Below, one piece after another: positions 1 to 12,717 of a stretch of 64,000 nucleotides of DNA (position 1 is the stretch's first letter; each line of letters opens with the position of its first letter). This DNA comes from Fluviicoccus sp. (lineage in GTDB: Bacteria > Pseudomonadota > Gammaproteobacteria > Pseudomonadales > Moraxellaceae). Position numbers and translations under genes: made by a program. The notes under the pieces were generated by a model. The model was not told the origin of the DNA. It was given only the letters and a program-made list of their open reading frames with translations, and made no database searches. Where the stretch lies: contig NZ_JAUSMX010000002.1 in assembly GCF_030646115.1 (NCBI RefSeq), forward strand, positions 310,001 to 374,000. The letters are read 5' to 3'.

Positions 1-130
1 TGCCGGATTCTCTCCACTCAACAACCCGATACCCCGGCCAACGGACACTGCTTTTTTATGCCCAGCCCATGGCATTTCCTCCGCAACTATTCATAATGAT
101 TCCCATTCCCCCGTTGACGCTGCCTCCCCC

Positions 131-1588
131 ATGCCCTCGCTTTCCCAACTCCGCTTCGACAACACCTTCGCCCGCCAGTTCCCGCAACTGCATACCCGGC
201 TGGCCCCCACCCCACTGCGCGAACCCTTCCTCGTTCATGCCAACGCCGCCGTGGCCAAACTGCTGGACATCGACCTGGACGCACACTCCCCCGAAGAACT
301 GGCCCGCTACTTTGGCGGCCACACCCCGCTGCCCGGCAGCGAACCCCTGGCCATGACCTATAGCGGCCACCAGTTCGGGCAATACAACCCGCAACTGGGC
401 GACGGTCGCGGCCTGCTGCTGGGCGAAGTGGTGAACGAACGCGGTGAACGCTGGGACTTGCACCTGAAAGGAGCCGGACGCACCCCCTACTCCCGCTTCG
501 GCGACGGCCGGGCCGTGTTACGCTCCAGCATCCGCGAATACCTGTGCAGCGAGGCCATGCACGGCCTTGGCATCCCCAGCACCCGCGCCTTGTGCGTGGT
601 GGGGTCAAAGGAGTCGGTGCAACGTGAAAGCCGCGAGGCCGGGGCCACATTGCTGCGCGTAGCCGACAGCCACATCCGTTTCGGGCATTTTGAATGGCTG
701 TTCAACAACCGCCCGGAACTGCTGCGCCCCTTGGCAGACTATGTCATTGACCGTCATTACCCGGAATGCCGGGACGCCGCGAAACCGGTAGCCGCCCTGC
801 TGCACGCCGTCGTAACGCGCACCGCCAAACTCATGGCAGACTGGCAAAAATCGGGCTTTGCCCACGGCGTCATGAATACCGACAATTTCTCCATCACCGG
901 CAGCACCTTCGATTACGGTCCCTTCGGTTTTCTGGATGCCTATGACCCCGGTTATGTCTGCAATCATTCCGACCACACCGGCCGTTATGCCTGGAACCAG
1001 CAACCCAGCATTGGCCTGTGGAACCTGAACGCCCTGGCCTATGCCCTGTCGCCATTGGTGGATCAGGACGACATCATCGCCGCCCTGCACTCCTATGAAC
1101 CGACCTTGCTGGAACACTATTATTCCGGCATGCGCGGCAAGCTGGGGCTGGCAAGCATCCAGGACGACGATACCGCACTGATCATGGGCCTGCTGGATCT
1201 GATGATGAAAAACGGCGGCGACTACACCCGTACATTTCGCGCACTGAGTCACGTGCAACTGGGGGATGAACGCTGCCCGCTGCGGGATGATTTCGTGGAT
1301 CGGGAAGGGTTTGATGCCTGGTTTGAGAGTTACCGGCAACGCCTGCTGCTGGAAGGTCGACCGGACCCGGAACGTCAGGCTGACATGCTGCGGCGGAACC
1401 CCAAATACATCCTGCGCAACTATCTGGCGCAGATTGCGATCAACAAGGCGGATAACGGGGATTACAGCGAGGTGGAGCGGCTGCTGCAGTTGCTGCAGTC
1501 ACCGTATGAGGAATGGCCGGAGCATGAAGCTTATGCGGGACTGCCGCCGGATTGGGGACGGAAGATGGTGATCAGTTGTTCGTCGTAG
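131..1588 (+). CDS. selO: Protein adenylyltransferase SelO (YdiU/UPF0061 family)
   Basis: SelO is a pseudokinase-fold enzyme that transfers AMP from ATP to hydroxyl side chains of target proteins and is linked to redox stress. The 485-residue length matches the family (about 480). Visible signatures are LHLKGAGRTPYSR, followed by the glycine/arginine-rich FGDGRAVLRSSIREYL, and the metal-binding segment HGVMNTDNFSITG with FDYGPFGFLD. The protein ends in CSS, as bacterial SelO proteins do where eukaryotic ones carry selenocysteine. The start at MPSLSQLRF gives the normal N-terminus. The gene stands alone, convergent with serS. The 130 bp ahead of it show no confident promoter. Confidence 0.95.
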   Translation: MPSLSQLRFDNTFARQFPQLHTRLAPTPLREPFLVHANAAVAKLLDIDLDAHSPEELARYFGGHTPLPGSEPLAMTYSGHQFGQYNPQLGDGRGLLLGEVVNERGERWDLHLKGAGRTPYSRFGDGRAVLRSSIREYLCSEAMHGLGIPSTRALCVVGSKESVQRESREAGATLLRVADSHIRFGHFEWLFNNRPELLRPLADYVIDRHYPECRDAAKPVAALLHAVVTRTAKLMADWQKSGFAHGVMNTDNFSITGSTFDYGPFGFLDAYDPGYVCNHSDHTGRYAWNQQPSIGLWNLNALAYALSPLVDQDDIIAALHSYEPTLLEHYYSGMRGKLGLASIQDDDTALIMGLLDLMMKNGGDYTRTFRALSHVQLGDERCPLRDDFVDREGFDAWFESYRQRLLLEGRPDPERQADMLRRNPKYILRNYLAQIAINKADNGDYSEVERLLQLLQSPYEEWPEHEAYAGLPPDWGRKMVISCSS

Positions 1589-1604
1589 GGGGATTGCTTT
1601 CATA

Positions 1605-1625
1605 CCCCCCTGCGTTGCAGGGGGG
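1605..1625. terminator. GC-rich hairpin between convergent selO and serS
   Basis: A perfect 9-bp stem (CCCCCCTGC / GCAGGGGGG) closes a GTT loop, 17 bp after the selO stop and 13 bp past the serS stop. There is no T-tract on either side, so it is either a factor-assisted bidirectional terminator or a REP-like palindrome. Confidence 0.5.
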
Positions 1626-1637
1626 AAATTACAACCC

Positions 1638-3559
<1,922 letters not shown>

Positions 3560-3610
3560 ACAATTTCCTGTTGGCTGGATGTCCCGGCAGTGTTGCGGTA
3601 TTTCCGCCGG

Positions 3611-3672
3611 GATTCCAGACCGGAATCAGAGTGGCTTCGTAGGGCGACTGTAAGCCCCGGCCAAACCGGGGC
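3611..3672. repeat. Pair of short inverted repeats in the ftsK-lolA gap
   Basis: Two hairpins occupy most of the 129-bp gap: GATTCC/GGAATC (3611-3627) and GCCCCGG/CCGGGGC with a CCAAA loop (3654-3672). The second follows a CGTAGGGCG motif at 3638, a flank often seen in dispersed intergenic palindromes of gammaproteobacteria. No T-tract follows on the minus strand, so a terminator is less likely than a REP-like element. Confidence 0.4.
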
Positions 3673-3688
3673 ATGGATCACCCGTCCG

Positions 3689-6600
3689 TTAATCGTGGTT
3701 GGGTGACAGCACTTCGCGCTGACCGTTGCTTTGCATGGAACTGACCAGTCCGGCGTGCTCCATGGCTTCAATCAAACGTGCGGCGCGGTTATAGCCGATC
3801 TTGAACTTGCGCTGCACAAAGGAGATGGAGGCGCGCCGGGTTTCCAGCACGAAGGCCACGGCCTCATCATACAACGGGTCCTGCTCGGCGTCGGCGTTCT
3901 CGTCACCCATGCCGCCGGAGACACCCTTGGACGCCGGGCCGTCCTCATTATAGTCCTCAAGGATGGCGTCAATATAATCCGGCTCACCCAGCACCCGCCA
4001 GGCATCGCAAACGCGATGGACTTCTTCATCACTGACGAAGGCGCCGTGCACCCGCTCCGGAATATTGGTGCCGACCGGCTGGAACAGCATGTCGCCGTGA
4101 CCCAGCAACTGGTCGGCGCCCGGTTGGTCGAGAATGGTCCGCGAGTCGATCTTGCTGGATACCTGGAAGGCAATCCGCGATGGCACGTTGGCCTTGATCA
4201 GGCCGGTAATCACGTCCACTGACGGCCGCTGCGTGGCCAGGATCAGGTGAATACCGGCTGCCCGCGCTTTCTGGGCGATACGGGCAATCAGTTCTTCGGC
4301 TTTTTTGCCGGTGGTCATCATCATGTCGGCAAATTCGTCAATCACGATGACAATGAACGGCATCTTCTTCAGCTTGGGCGGCACATCCTGCAAGCCGCTG
4401 TCTTCCTTCTTCCAGATCGGGTCAAGGATGTTTTCGCCACGGGCCTCGGCTTCGTCCAGCTTCTTGTTGTAACCGGCCAGGTTCCGCACACCGACCGCCG
4501 CCATGATCTTGTAACGGCGCTCCATTTCCGCCACCGACCAGCGCAAGGCGTTGCCGGCGTCCTTCATGTCGGTCACGACCGGTGTCAGCAAGTGCGGAAT
4601 CTTGTCGTAGATGGACAGTTCCAGCATCTTCGGGTCAACCAGGATCAAGCGCACTTCTTCCGGCGTCGCCTTGTAGAGAATGCTGATCAGCATGGCGTTG
4701 ACGCCCACGGACTTGCCGGAACCGGTGGTGCCGGCCACCAACAGGTGGGGCATGCGCGCCAGATCGGCGACGACCGGCTTGCCGCTGATGTCCTTGCCCA
4801 GCGCCAGGCTGACCGCAGACTCGCGTTCCTGATATTGCGGCGAGGACAGGATTTCCAGCAGGCGCACCACTTCCCGGTGCGCATTGGGGATTTCAATACC
4901 CACCGTGGACTTGCCGGGAATCACTTCCACCACCCGCACCGAGATCATGGCCAGCGAACGCGCCAGATCCTTGGCGATGTTGGTGATCTTGGCGACCTTG
5001 GTGCCGGGCGCGGGGTCAATTTCAAAACGGGTAATGACCGGGCCGGGGTGGGCGTCCACCACACGGGCGTCAATGTTGAATTCCTTGAGCTTGATTTCCA
5101 GCAGTCGCGACAGCCGTTCCAGCTGCTCCGGGGTGAAACCGGGCTTGCGGTTGGCATCCGGCTTTTCCAGCAGGTCCAGCGAGGGAATTTCATACCAGCG
5201 CTTGTGACGGCCGTCTTCGCGAATCGCCAGCGTGGCCACCGCAGGCACGGCGGCGCTCATGACCGGAGCCACCGCCGCCGGCAATGAGCGGGCCTCGATA
5301 ATGGCGTCTTCATCGCCCAGAAATTCACTGACCTCTTCAGGATGCTCGGTCATGGTCGTGACCAGATCATCGATGGCCTCTTGTTCGGCGGCGCTGATGA
5401 AATCCAGATCACCGTCATCGTCCACCAGGGTGTCGAGGATATCGGAGGCATCATCCGGCACGGGAGAAAAAGTCTCGACATGCAGTTCGGGCGTGAAGTC
5501 CACGGGAGTCTCATCGAGATCATCGAACAGTGCGTCATCCACTATAGCCGGATCCGTTTCCACCAGCACTTCGGGAGCGGCATCCCGCGCTGGTACAGCC
5601 TGGGTTTCAGTCACGGCAGGCTGCATCTCCCGGGCCAGGGGGGCCTCAACCCCGGTGGATTCAGCCGCCACGATGCCGCTGTCTTCCTGCCAGGGGGGCG
5701 TCGCCGCTTCTGTCAGGGTAACGGCATCCGGAACCATTGTCGGCAAATCGTCAAACTCACCGGCGTCAACCACAGGCAAAGCAGACAACTCTTCGGGGAG
5801 ATCGCGCACCAAGGCATCCAGATCCGCCATCAGGGCTTCGGTGGAAACCTGCTCGGACGGGCTGGACCCCGCTTCGACGGTCATCACCGGGAAGTCATCA
5901 TCCATCAGGGCCGGGGCGGCATCCTGAGTCCCTGGGGCTTCAGCACTGCCAGGGGCAAAACCGGCAATGACTTCATTCAGCTCCGCCATCAGTTGCGGCA
6001 CTTCTTCCGGCCGAGCGCTTTCTGTAACCACATCCGCCAGCTGCTCGGCGGCAATGGCTGCATCGGGCGTCAGGGCGGCGACGGTACCGGCCAGCAGAAC
6101 CGGCTCCACCTTGCCGTCATCCTGCAACTGCGCCTGGACTTTCGGATTGGTGATATTGATCTGGAACTGTTGTTCGGACTGGGTCAGGGCGCGCTGCAAT
6201 TCGGCTTTTTGCTGCTGATGCTCACGATACTCCTCCACCTTGCGGCGGAAGCCTTCCTGAATACCCAGCAGCAACGCATACAGCGGGTATCCGGTCGCTT
6301 CCAGCGCCAGTTTCCACGGAAAGCCGGAAACCAGGCTGAGATTGAAGGCCAGCACCGCCACCAGCAACACCGTGGGGCCTGCCAGGCCAAAACCGCCATA
6401 CAAGCCCTGAGCCAATTCCAGACCGACGATGCCGCCGGCGGCATTGATGATGTTCTCGTCAGGGGTGTAGGCATGCAGGGCGAAAAGCACGCTGCCGGCC
6501 ACCAGGCTGAGCGCATTACATAAAACGCGGATACCGAAGTTGACCTGCACCGGCTTGGGACGCCAGATCGCCATGACTTCGAAGAGGCAGAATAACGGCG

Positions 6601-6889
6601 CCAGCAACGAGGCCGAACCCAGAAAACTGTGGAAAAAATCGGCCAGATACGCCCCGGCAATGCCGGAGGCATTACTGACTTGCAGCGTATCGCTGCTCAC
6701 CCGCGACCAACCGGGGTCCAGCGGGGAATAGGTCAGCAGCGCCACAAACAGGTACAACCCGACGCCCAGCCAGATGGCCGACTGAACCTCACGCACCCCC
6801 TTGTGGTGGATTTTGGGTGCAGGCGCAGGCGCGGGCGGCCGGTTAACGGGCTTTTTGTTCTCGGGTGTTCGGGAAATAATGGCGGTCAC
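3689..6889 (-). CDS. ftsK: DNA translocase FtsK
   Basis: Septal DNA pump that moves chromosome termini, directs XerCD dimer resolution and helps assemble the divisome. In 1066 residues I see four N-terminal membrane segments (about residues 38-200), then an acidic Pro/Glu/Asp-rich linker (about 215-560). The RecA-like motor follows, with Walker A GTTGSGKS (lysine 726) and Walker [14 protein letters not shown] near residue 850. The last ~65 residues are the winged-helix gamma domain that reads KOPS ([20 protein letters not shown]). The linker is shorter than that of E. coli FtsK, as in many non-enteric relatives. lolA follows on the same strand. Confidence 0.97.
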   Translation of the reverse strand: MTAIISRTPENKKPVNRPPAPAPAPKIHHKGVREVQSAIWLGVGLYLFVALLTYSPLDPGWSRVSSDTLQVSNASGIAGAYLADFFHSFLGSASLLAPLFCLFEVMAIWRPKPVQVNFGIRVLCNALSLVAGSVLFALHAYTPDENIINAAGGIVGLELAQGLYGGFGLAGPTVLLVAVLAFNLSLVSGFPWKLALEATGYPLYALLLGIQEGFRRKVEEYREHQQQKAELQRALTQSEQQFQINITNPKVQAQLQDDGKVEPVLLAGTVAALTPDAAIAAEQLADVVTESARPEEVPQLMAELNEVIAGFAPGSAEAPGTQDAAPALMDDDFPVMTVEAGSSPSEQVSTEALMADLDALVRDLPEELSALPVVDAGEFDDLPTMVPDAVTLTEAATPPWQEDSGIVAAESTGVEAPLAREMQPAVTETQAVPARDAAPEVLVETDPAIVDDALFDDLDETPVDFTPELHVETFSPVPDDASDILDTLVDDDGDLDFISAAEQEAIDDLVTTMTEHPEEVSEFLGDEDAIIEARSLPAAVAPVMSAAVPAVATLAIREDGRHKRWYEIPSLDLLEKPDANRKPGFTPEQLERLSRLLEIKLKEFNIDARVVDAHPGPVITRFEIDPAPGTKVAKITNIAKDLARSLAMISVRVVEVIPGKSTVGIEIPNAHREVVRLLEILSSPQYQERESAVSLALGKDISGKPVVADLARMPHLLVAGTTGSGKSVGVNAMLISILYKATPEEVRLILVDPKMLELSIYDKIPHLLTPVVTDMKDAGNALRWSVAEMERRYKIMAAVGVRNLAGYNKKLDEAEARGENILDPIWKKEDSGLQDVPPKLKKMPFIVIVIDEFADMMMTTGKKAEELIARIAQKARAAGIHLILATQRPSVDVITGLIKANVPSRIAFQVSSKIDSRTILDQPGADQLLGHGDMLFQPVGTNIPERVHGAFVSDEEVHRVCDAWRVLGEPDYIDAILEDYNEDGPASKGVSGGMGDENADAEQDPLYDEAVAFVLETRRASISFVQRKFKIGYNRAARLIEAMEHAGLVSSMQSNGQREVLSPNHD

Positions 6890-6988
6890 AGCGGATTCCG
6901 TATCTGCATCTGGGCGGACAAAAACGGCAAGATTATGCTACCCGCGCCGAGAAAGCCAGAGGCAGCATGAAATCCTTGCAAAGCTTGA

Positions 6989-7005
6989 CCTGAAAGGCTT
7001 TCAGG
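6989..7005. terminator. Short hairpin after alanine dehydrogenase
   Basis: A 7-bp stem CCTGAAA/TTTCAGG with a GGC loop lies 7 bp past the ald stop, on the side facing ftsK. There is no T-run on the minus strand, so termination is only weakly supported. Confidence 0.35.
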
Positions 7006-7011
7006 CGTTGT

Positions 7012-8064
7012 TCAGCTTCTCAGCGCCGGGTGCATGACCTGCCCTTTTTCCGTCGCCAGCGCGCTGCGGAAAGCCCGGTCGGAATGCCAGTCATCACCGG
7101 CCAGGAATCGCACATGCGGCAGGATGGCGCGGCTGAGCGCCTGAGCGGATGTTCGCGGCACCGCACCCGGCATGTTGGTGACGGCGGCATAACCCAGACC
7201 GTTTTCCCAATAGATCGGTTGCCGCCAGTCCGTGGGTCTGATGCCTTCCACACAGCCGCCCTGGTCAATGGCGATATCCACCACGATGCGTCCGCGCGGC
7301 AACTTGTCCTGCATGGCGCGGGTCACCAGATGCGGCGCTTCGGCTCCCGGCAGCAGCACCGCCCCGATCAGCAGGTCGGTGTCCGGCAGCAGCATGGCAA
7401 GCGCCCGCTCGTCATAGCGCAGGGCATTAATGCTGCGATGCTGGCTGTGCAAGGCTTCCAGCGCGGCTTCTGACTGATCCAGCACCCATACATCCGCCCC
7501 CAGCGCGGAAGCCATTATCGCGGCATGGCTGCCTGCGGTTCCGGCCCCCAGCACCACCACTTTGCCGGGGGGCGTGTTCATGACTCCGCCCAGCAGCACC
7601 CCGGCCCCGCCTTCCGGCTGTTGCAGGTAATGCATGCCGATCTGCACGGCAATGCGCCCGGCAATGGCGCTCATCGGCGCCAGCAACGGCAGGCGACCGG
7701 AGACGGTCAGGGTTTCAAAGGCAAAGGCCGTTACCTGTTTTTCCAGCAACTGAGCCAGCACATCCGGGCAAGCGGCCAGATGCAGGTAGCAAAACAGCAT
7801 CAAACCGGGACGCAGCAAGGGGAACTCCTCCGGCTGCGGCTCTTTCACCTTCACCACCAGATCGCAGGCATAAACCGCTTCCAGCGAATACACGATCTGC
7901 GCTCCGGCCGCCCGGAAATCCTCATCGCTGAAACCGGCCTTGATCCCGGCCCCGGTTTCCAGCATGACTTCCCGACCGTCGGTGACCAGATCCCTGACCG
8001 CCAAGGGCGTCAGGGCCACCCGCCCTTCCAGCGGCTTGCGTTCACGAGGTATACCGATCTTCAT
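7012..8064 (-). CDS. ald: Alanine dehydrogenase
   Basis: NAD-dependent oxidative deamination of L-alanine to pyruvate and ammonium, usually for alanine catabolism. I start it at the ATG giving MKIGIPRERKPLEGRVALTP (350 residues), because AAGGGG lies 7 nt upstream and this is the family N-terminus. An in-frame ATG 39 nt earlier would only add a non-conserved extension. Substrate residues are seen in VVKVKEP (lysine 74) and CYLHLA (histidine 95). The Rossmann motif is VVVLGAGTAGSHAA. It sits between ftsK and trxB, which adjoin in pseudomonads, and is divergent from trxB across about 100 bp. Confidence 0.93.
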   Translation of the reverse strand: MKIGIPRERKPLEGRVALTPLAVRDLVTDGREVMLETGAGIKAGFSDEDFRAAGAQIVYSLEAVYACDLVVKVKEPQPEEFPLLRPGLMLFCYLHLAACPDVLAQLLEKQVTAFAFETLTVSGRLPLLAPMSAIAGRIAVQIGMHYLQQPEGGAGVLLGGVMNTPPGKVVVLGAGTAGSHAAIMASALGADVWVLDQSEAALEALHSQHRSINALRYDERALAMLLPDTDLLIGAVLLPGAEAPHLVTRAMQDKLPRGRIVVDIAIDQGGCVEGIRPTDWRQPIYWENGLGYAAVTNMPGAVPRTSAQALSRAILPHVRFLAGDDWHSDRAFRSALATEKGQVMHPALRS

Positions 8065-8119
8065 GACTGTCCCCTTGGTTTTTGTTTGTAGCGTCCCCAT
8101 CATCGGGACATGAGTTCAG

Positions 8120-8125
8120 TATAAT
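8120..8125 (+). promoter_or_regulatory. Candidate -10 element for trxB
   Basis: A consensus TATAAT stands 40 bp before the trxB start in the ald-trxB divergent region. No good -35 hexamer is found 16-19 bp upstream. Instead a GTCCC/GGGAC inverted repeat (8093-8109) overlaps that position and could be an activator or repressor site. Confidence 0.4.
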
Positions 8126-8135
8126 CCAAGCCTGA

Positions 8136-9116
<981 letters not shown>

Positions 9117-9180
9117 GATCGGCAACTCAATGTTCTGTCAGGGAAATTAATTCGGAATTCACTGACAGGCAGGAGCCGCC

Positions 9181-9888
9181 ATGCCCCCCGCCCTGATCCC
9201 GCCACGGCCCCTCGCCTTTCCCCCGGTTACCGGGGCGGATGACGACGGGCTGCTGGCCATGGGCGGCGATCTTCACCCGCAAACCCTGCGTCTGGCCTAT
9301 TCCAGCGGCATTTTCCCCTGGTACAACCCCGGCTGGCCCATACTCTGGTGGTCGCCCGACCCGCGCTGCGTCATCGACCCTTCTTCCTTCATTTGTTCCC
9401 GCTCCCTGAAAAAGCGGCTCAAGACAGGCTGTTTCACCCTCACCGTCGACAAATGCTTTACCCAGGTGATGCGGCTGTGCGCCGCTCCCCGCCCTTATGC
9501 AGACAGCACCTGGATTAACGAACAGATGATTCAGGGGTACTCGGAACTGCATCGACAGGGTCTGGCCCATTCGGTGGAAGTGTGGAATCCTTCCGGAGAA
9601 CTGGTGGGCGGTCTCTATGGAATGAATCTGGGACGCCTGTTTTTCGGCGAATCCATGTTCAGCCGGGAAACCGACGCTTCCAAGGTGGCTTTTGCTTTCC
9701 TGATGAAACTGTGTGCAGACTGGCAGTTTCCGCTGGTGGATTGCCAATTGCCCAATGATCATCTGATGAGCCTGGGGGCCTTTACCATCCCCCGCCACGA
9801 CTTCATGAACGTGCTGAACACGCAGCGCCATCAGCCGCCGCCCGACTGGCGGCCGGTGCAGGCGATGAATCACTCCACACCGTTCTGA
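9181..9888 (+). CDS. aat: Leucyl/phenylalanyl-tRNA--protein transferase
   Basis: Transfers Leu or Phe from aminoacyl-tRNA to N-terminal Lys or Arg of proteins, marking them for ClpS/ClpAP. The 235 residues carry the family hallmarks GLLAMGGDLHP, YSSGIFPWYNPG and LWWSPDPRCV, plus the GNAT-like core GGLYGMNLGRLFFGESMFS. It is followed 42 bp later by bpt, which extends the degron code to acidic N-termini, so the two form a small N-degron module. The adaptor and protease genes (clpS, clpA), which follow in pseudomonads, are not in this window. Confidence 0.96.
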   Translation: MPPALIPPRPLAFPPVTGADDDGLLAMGGDLHPQTLRLAYSSGIFPWYNPGWPILWWSPDPRCVIDPSSFICSRSLKKRLKTGCFTLTVDKCFTQVMRLCAAPRPYADSTWINEQMIQGYSELHRQGLAHSVEVWNPSGELVGGLYGMNLGRLFFGESMFSRETDASKVAFAFLMKLCADWQFPLVDCQLPNDHLMSLGAFTIPRHDFMNVLNTQRHQPPPDWRPVQAMNHSTPF

Positions 9889-9930
9889 AAGCAGGCTATC
9901 CTTCCACAAAACAAGAACAGGATTACCGGA

Positions 9931-10650
9931 ATGACGGCTTCAACTGGTATCAAGTTTTTCAGCACACCTCCCCACGCCTGCAGCTATCTGGAGGATCAGC
10001 GCGCCATTACCTTGTTTGCCGACCCGCAAGCGCCCATGAACAGCACCTTGTACGGGCAGCTGTCGCTGTATGGATTCCGGCGCAGCGGCAATTACATTTA
10101 CCGCCCGCAGTGCCAGGACTGCCAGGCCTGCATTCCGGTGCGCATCCCCGTCGCGGATTTCCAGCCCAATCGCCAGCAGACTCGCGCCCGCAAGCAAAAC
10201 AAAGATCTTGAAGTTACGTCAGTCAGCGCGAACTTCGTTCAGGAACACTATGATTTATATGCCCGTTACATCCATATGCGCCATGCTGACGGCGACATGT
10301 TCCCGCCCTCCATTGCCCAGTATGTGTCTTTCCTGTTTTCGGACTGGTGCAATACGCGTCTGATTGAGTTCCGCCATGAAGGCCGGCTGCTGGCGGTCGC
10401 AGTCTGCGATATCCTGCGCAACGGCTTGTCAGCGGTGTACACTTTCTATGACCCCGAAGAAGAAAAGCGCAGCCTCGGCACCGTGGCTGTGTTATGGCAA
10501 ATCGGGGAAGCCGTTCGTCTGGGCTTGCCTTTTGTTTATCTGGGTTACTGGGTCAAGGAAAGCCCGAAAATGGCCTACAAGACCCGGTTCCGCCCGCTGG
10601 AGGCTTTCATCAGTCAACGCTGGCAGGTTTTGCCTGAATCAGAGTGGTGA
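9931..10650 (+). CDS. bpt: Aspartate/glutamate leucyltransferase (Bpt, ATE family)
   Basis: Transfers leucine from Leu-tRNA to N-terminal Asp or Glu, making these secondary destabilising residues. The 239 residues include the N-terminal cysteine-containing ATE region (CQDCQACIPVRIP) and the C-terminal catalytic part (FYDPEEEKRSLG, LGYWVKESPKMAYK, RFRPLE). The length fits bacterial Bpt rather than eukaryotic arginyltransferase, although databases often label it ate. It follows aat closely and precedes the DUF4010 gene by 9 bp, so all three are probably co-transcribed. Confidence 0.94.
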   Translation: MTASTGIKFFSTPPHACSYLEDQRAITLFADPQAPMNSTLYGQLSLYGFRRSGNYIYRPQCQDCQACIPVRIPVADFQPNRQQTRARKQNKDLEVTSVSANFVQEHYDLYARYIHMRHADGDMFPPSIAQYVSFLFSDWCNTRLIEFRHEGRLLAVAVCDILRNGLSAVYTFYDPEEEKRSLGTVAVLWQIGEAVRLGLPFVYLGYWVKESPKMAYKTRFRPLEAFISQRWQVLPESEW

Positions 10651-10659
10651 TTTGAACGG

Positions 10660-11898
10660 ATGGAAATTCATACCCTGCAATTGCTTTCAACCGCCTGCGG
10701 TCTGGGCCTGCTGGTGGGCCTGCAACGCGAACGGGCGGACAGTGAGGTTGCGGGCATTCGCACCTTTCCGCTGATCACCCTCTCCGGAACCATGACCGGA
10801 CTGTTGTCCCAATCCTTTGGCGGCTGGGTGCTGGCGGCGGGCTTTCTGGCCATTGCCGCCATGATGATCAGCGCCAGCTTCATCAAGCAACGCAAGAACT
10901 ATGACCCCGGACTCACCACTGAAGTAACGGGCCTGTTCATGTTTGCGCTGGGGGCTTACCTTTGTATCGGCAGCCTGACGGTGGGTGTGGTGTTGGGCGG
11001 TCTGGTAGCTGTGCTGCTACAACTGAAAGACTACTTGCACACCGTGGTGCGCAAGATGGGCGACCATGATATTCACGCCATTATGCGCTTTGTGGCTATC
11101 GCCCTAGTGATTTTACCGATTCTGCCGGACCAGAATTACGGTCCGTACCAGGTGCTGAACCCCTTCGATATCTGGCGGATGGTGGTGATCATTGTCGGCA
11201 TCAGCCTGTTTGGTTATGCCGCCTACAAGGTCTTCCGCGAGACCGCCGGCACCCTGCTGGCCGGTATCATCGGCGGGCTGATTTCCAGCACGGCCACCAC
11301 GGTGTCCTATGCCCGGCGCACCAAGGGCGCACCCGGGGCTGCGCCCCTCGCCTCCCTGGCCATCATGCTGGCTTCGACCGTTGCTTTTCTTCGCATTTCC
11401 GTGGTGTTTGCACTGGTCGCTCCCGAACAAGCCATGGTGCTGGCCCCGCCGCTGTTCACCATGTTCCTGTTGATGTCAGCCATTTCCGCCTTCATGTATT
11501 TCCGGCGCTCAGGCGAAGCTACCGAAATGCCGGAGCAGGGAAATCCCACCGAGTTGGGCAGTGCCATATTTTTTGGCGGGCTTTATGCGGCTGTCCTGCT
11601 GGCCGTGGCGGTGGCAAAAGCCTATTTTGGTGATGAGGGTCTGTATGTCGTGGCCATCATTTCCGGGCTCACCGATGTGGACGCCATTACCCTGTCTTCG
11701 GGACGGATGGTCAATCAAGGCGGCCTGGACGCGGCCGTAGCCTGGCGGCTGGTATTGACGGCAGCGATTTCCAATCTGGCATTCAAGGCCGGATCGACAC
11801 TGGTGCTGGGCGACCGCAGCCTGTTTTACCGGGTGGGCGCGGCCTTCGGCGCAGCGTCAATCGGCGGCGTATTACTGATGGTATTTTGGCCGGAGTAA
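10660..11898 (+). CDS. MgtC/SapB and DUF4010 domain integral membrane protein
   Basis: A 412-residue inner-membrane protein with about 11-12 hydrophobic segments. The N-terminus has the MgtC/SapB-like signature GLGLLVGLQRER followed by GIRTFPLITL; the second half matches the DUF4010 type (GGLISSTATTVSYARR, SGLTDVDAITLS). Family members are often near metal or Mg homeostasis genes, but the transported or sensed species is not known, and I infer no function. It starts 9 bp after bpt. In pseudomonads infA and clpA occupy this place, so it may be a local replacement. Confidence 0.8.
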   Translation: MEIHTLQLLSTACGLGLLVGLQRERADSEVAGIRTFPLITLSGTMTGLLSQSFGGWVLAAGFLAIAAMMISASFIKQRKNYDPGLTTEVTGLFMFALGAYLCIGSLTVGVVLGGLVAVLLQLKDYLHTVVRKMGDHDIHAIMRFVAIALVILPILPDQNYGPYQVLNPFDIWRMVVIIVGISLFGYAAYKVFRETAGTLLAGIIGGLISSTATTVSYARRTKGAPGAAPLASLAIMLASTVAFLRISVVFALVAPEQAMVLAPPLFTMFLLMSAISAFMYFRRSGEATEMPEQGNPTELGSAIFFGGLYAAVLLAVAVAKAYFGDEGLYVVAIISGLTDVDAITLSSGRMVNQGGLDAAVAWRLVLTAAISNLAFKAGSTLVLGDRSLFYRVGAAFGAASIGGVLLMVFWPE

Positions 11899-11925
11899 AA
11901 CTCACCGGCCGACAAGCTGCAAGCT

Positions 11926-12696
11926 TCAGGCAGCCTTGAGCCGTATCCAGCCCTCAATTGCCCCGGCCACTTCTTCCCAGCCGGGCTCTTCCAGAATCCA
12001 GTGCGAATGCGCGCCAAACTCCATGTAAGTGGCCACCCTGGCGTATTTCTCCGCCACTTTCTTCACCACCACGGCCGGAGTCATGCGGTCTTCCACCGCC
12101 CCGATCACCAGCAGCGGAATCTTCACCTTCGACTCCAGCACCGAAGACGCCCGATCCGAATCAATGGGCCAGAATCCGATTTCAAACGCCGCACGGCCGG
12201 ACTCATGCAGGAAGGTATCGTAGGCCTTACGCTGTTCTGCAGGCGGTAAACGGTTGAGAATGCCGTAACAAGCTTCGCCGAAACTCAGCTTCATCGGTTT
12301 TTCCCAAAAAGCCCAGCGCATCTGGATACTTAAAGTACTGCGAATCACCGAATACTTCAGCGCATTGATGCCCGCCGGTGAAGCCGGAGTCACCAAGACC
12401 GCCGCACACCCCACACCGCGCTCCGCCAGCTTTTGCGCCAGCAACCCGCCCATGCTGTGACCCATGATCACCGGCGGCTCCGGCAGGTTGCGGATCAACG
12501 CTTCCAGATCGTCGGTGTAATCGTCCAGGCTGGTATCCCCCAATCCGGCCGGAACCGGATCACCCGGTGCTCCCTCGTGGTGCCGCAGATCGGGGATGAC
12601 GCAGGTATAGCCCCGCCCCTCAAAAAACGACTTGTACTGATCCCAATTGTGGTGATTGCCCCACATCCCGTGAATCATGACGATGGTTCGGCTCAT
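11926..12696 (-). CDS. Alpha/beta hydrolase
   Basis: Predicted serine hydrolase of unknown substrate. The chosen start gives MSRTIVMIHGMWGNHHNW (256 residues): GGGAG lies 6 nt upstream of it, whereas the ATG two codons earlier abuts that SD directly. The oxyanion region is HGMWGNHHNW, the nucleophile elbow GHSMGG, the acid lies in VIGAVEDRMTP and the histidine in FGAHSHWILEEPGWEEV. There is no signal peptide, so it is cytosolic. A second, unrelated-looking hydrolase lies 21 bp upstream on the same strand and is probably in the same transcript. Confidence 0.85.
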   Translation of the reverse strand: MSRTIVMIHGMWGNHHNWDQYKSFFEGRGYTCVIPDLRHHEGAPGDPVPAGLGDTSLDDYTDDLEALIRNLPEPPVIMGHSMGGLLAQKLAERGVGCAAVLVTPASPAGINALKYSVIRSTLSIQMRWAFWEKPMKLSFGEACYGILNRLPPAEQRKAYDTFLHESGRAAFEIGFWPIDSDRASSVLESKVKIPLLVIGAVEDRMTPAVVVKKVAEKYARVATYMEFGAHSHWILEEPGWEEVAGAIEGWIRLKAA

Positions 12697-12717
12697 TTTC
12701 ATCTCCCGGTAATTCGC

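Noticed and set aside
1-130. Possible promoter or gene fragment at the left edge
   Set aside because: A CATAAT near position 91 has no acceptable -35, and no reading frame with a recognisable domain is present.
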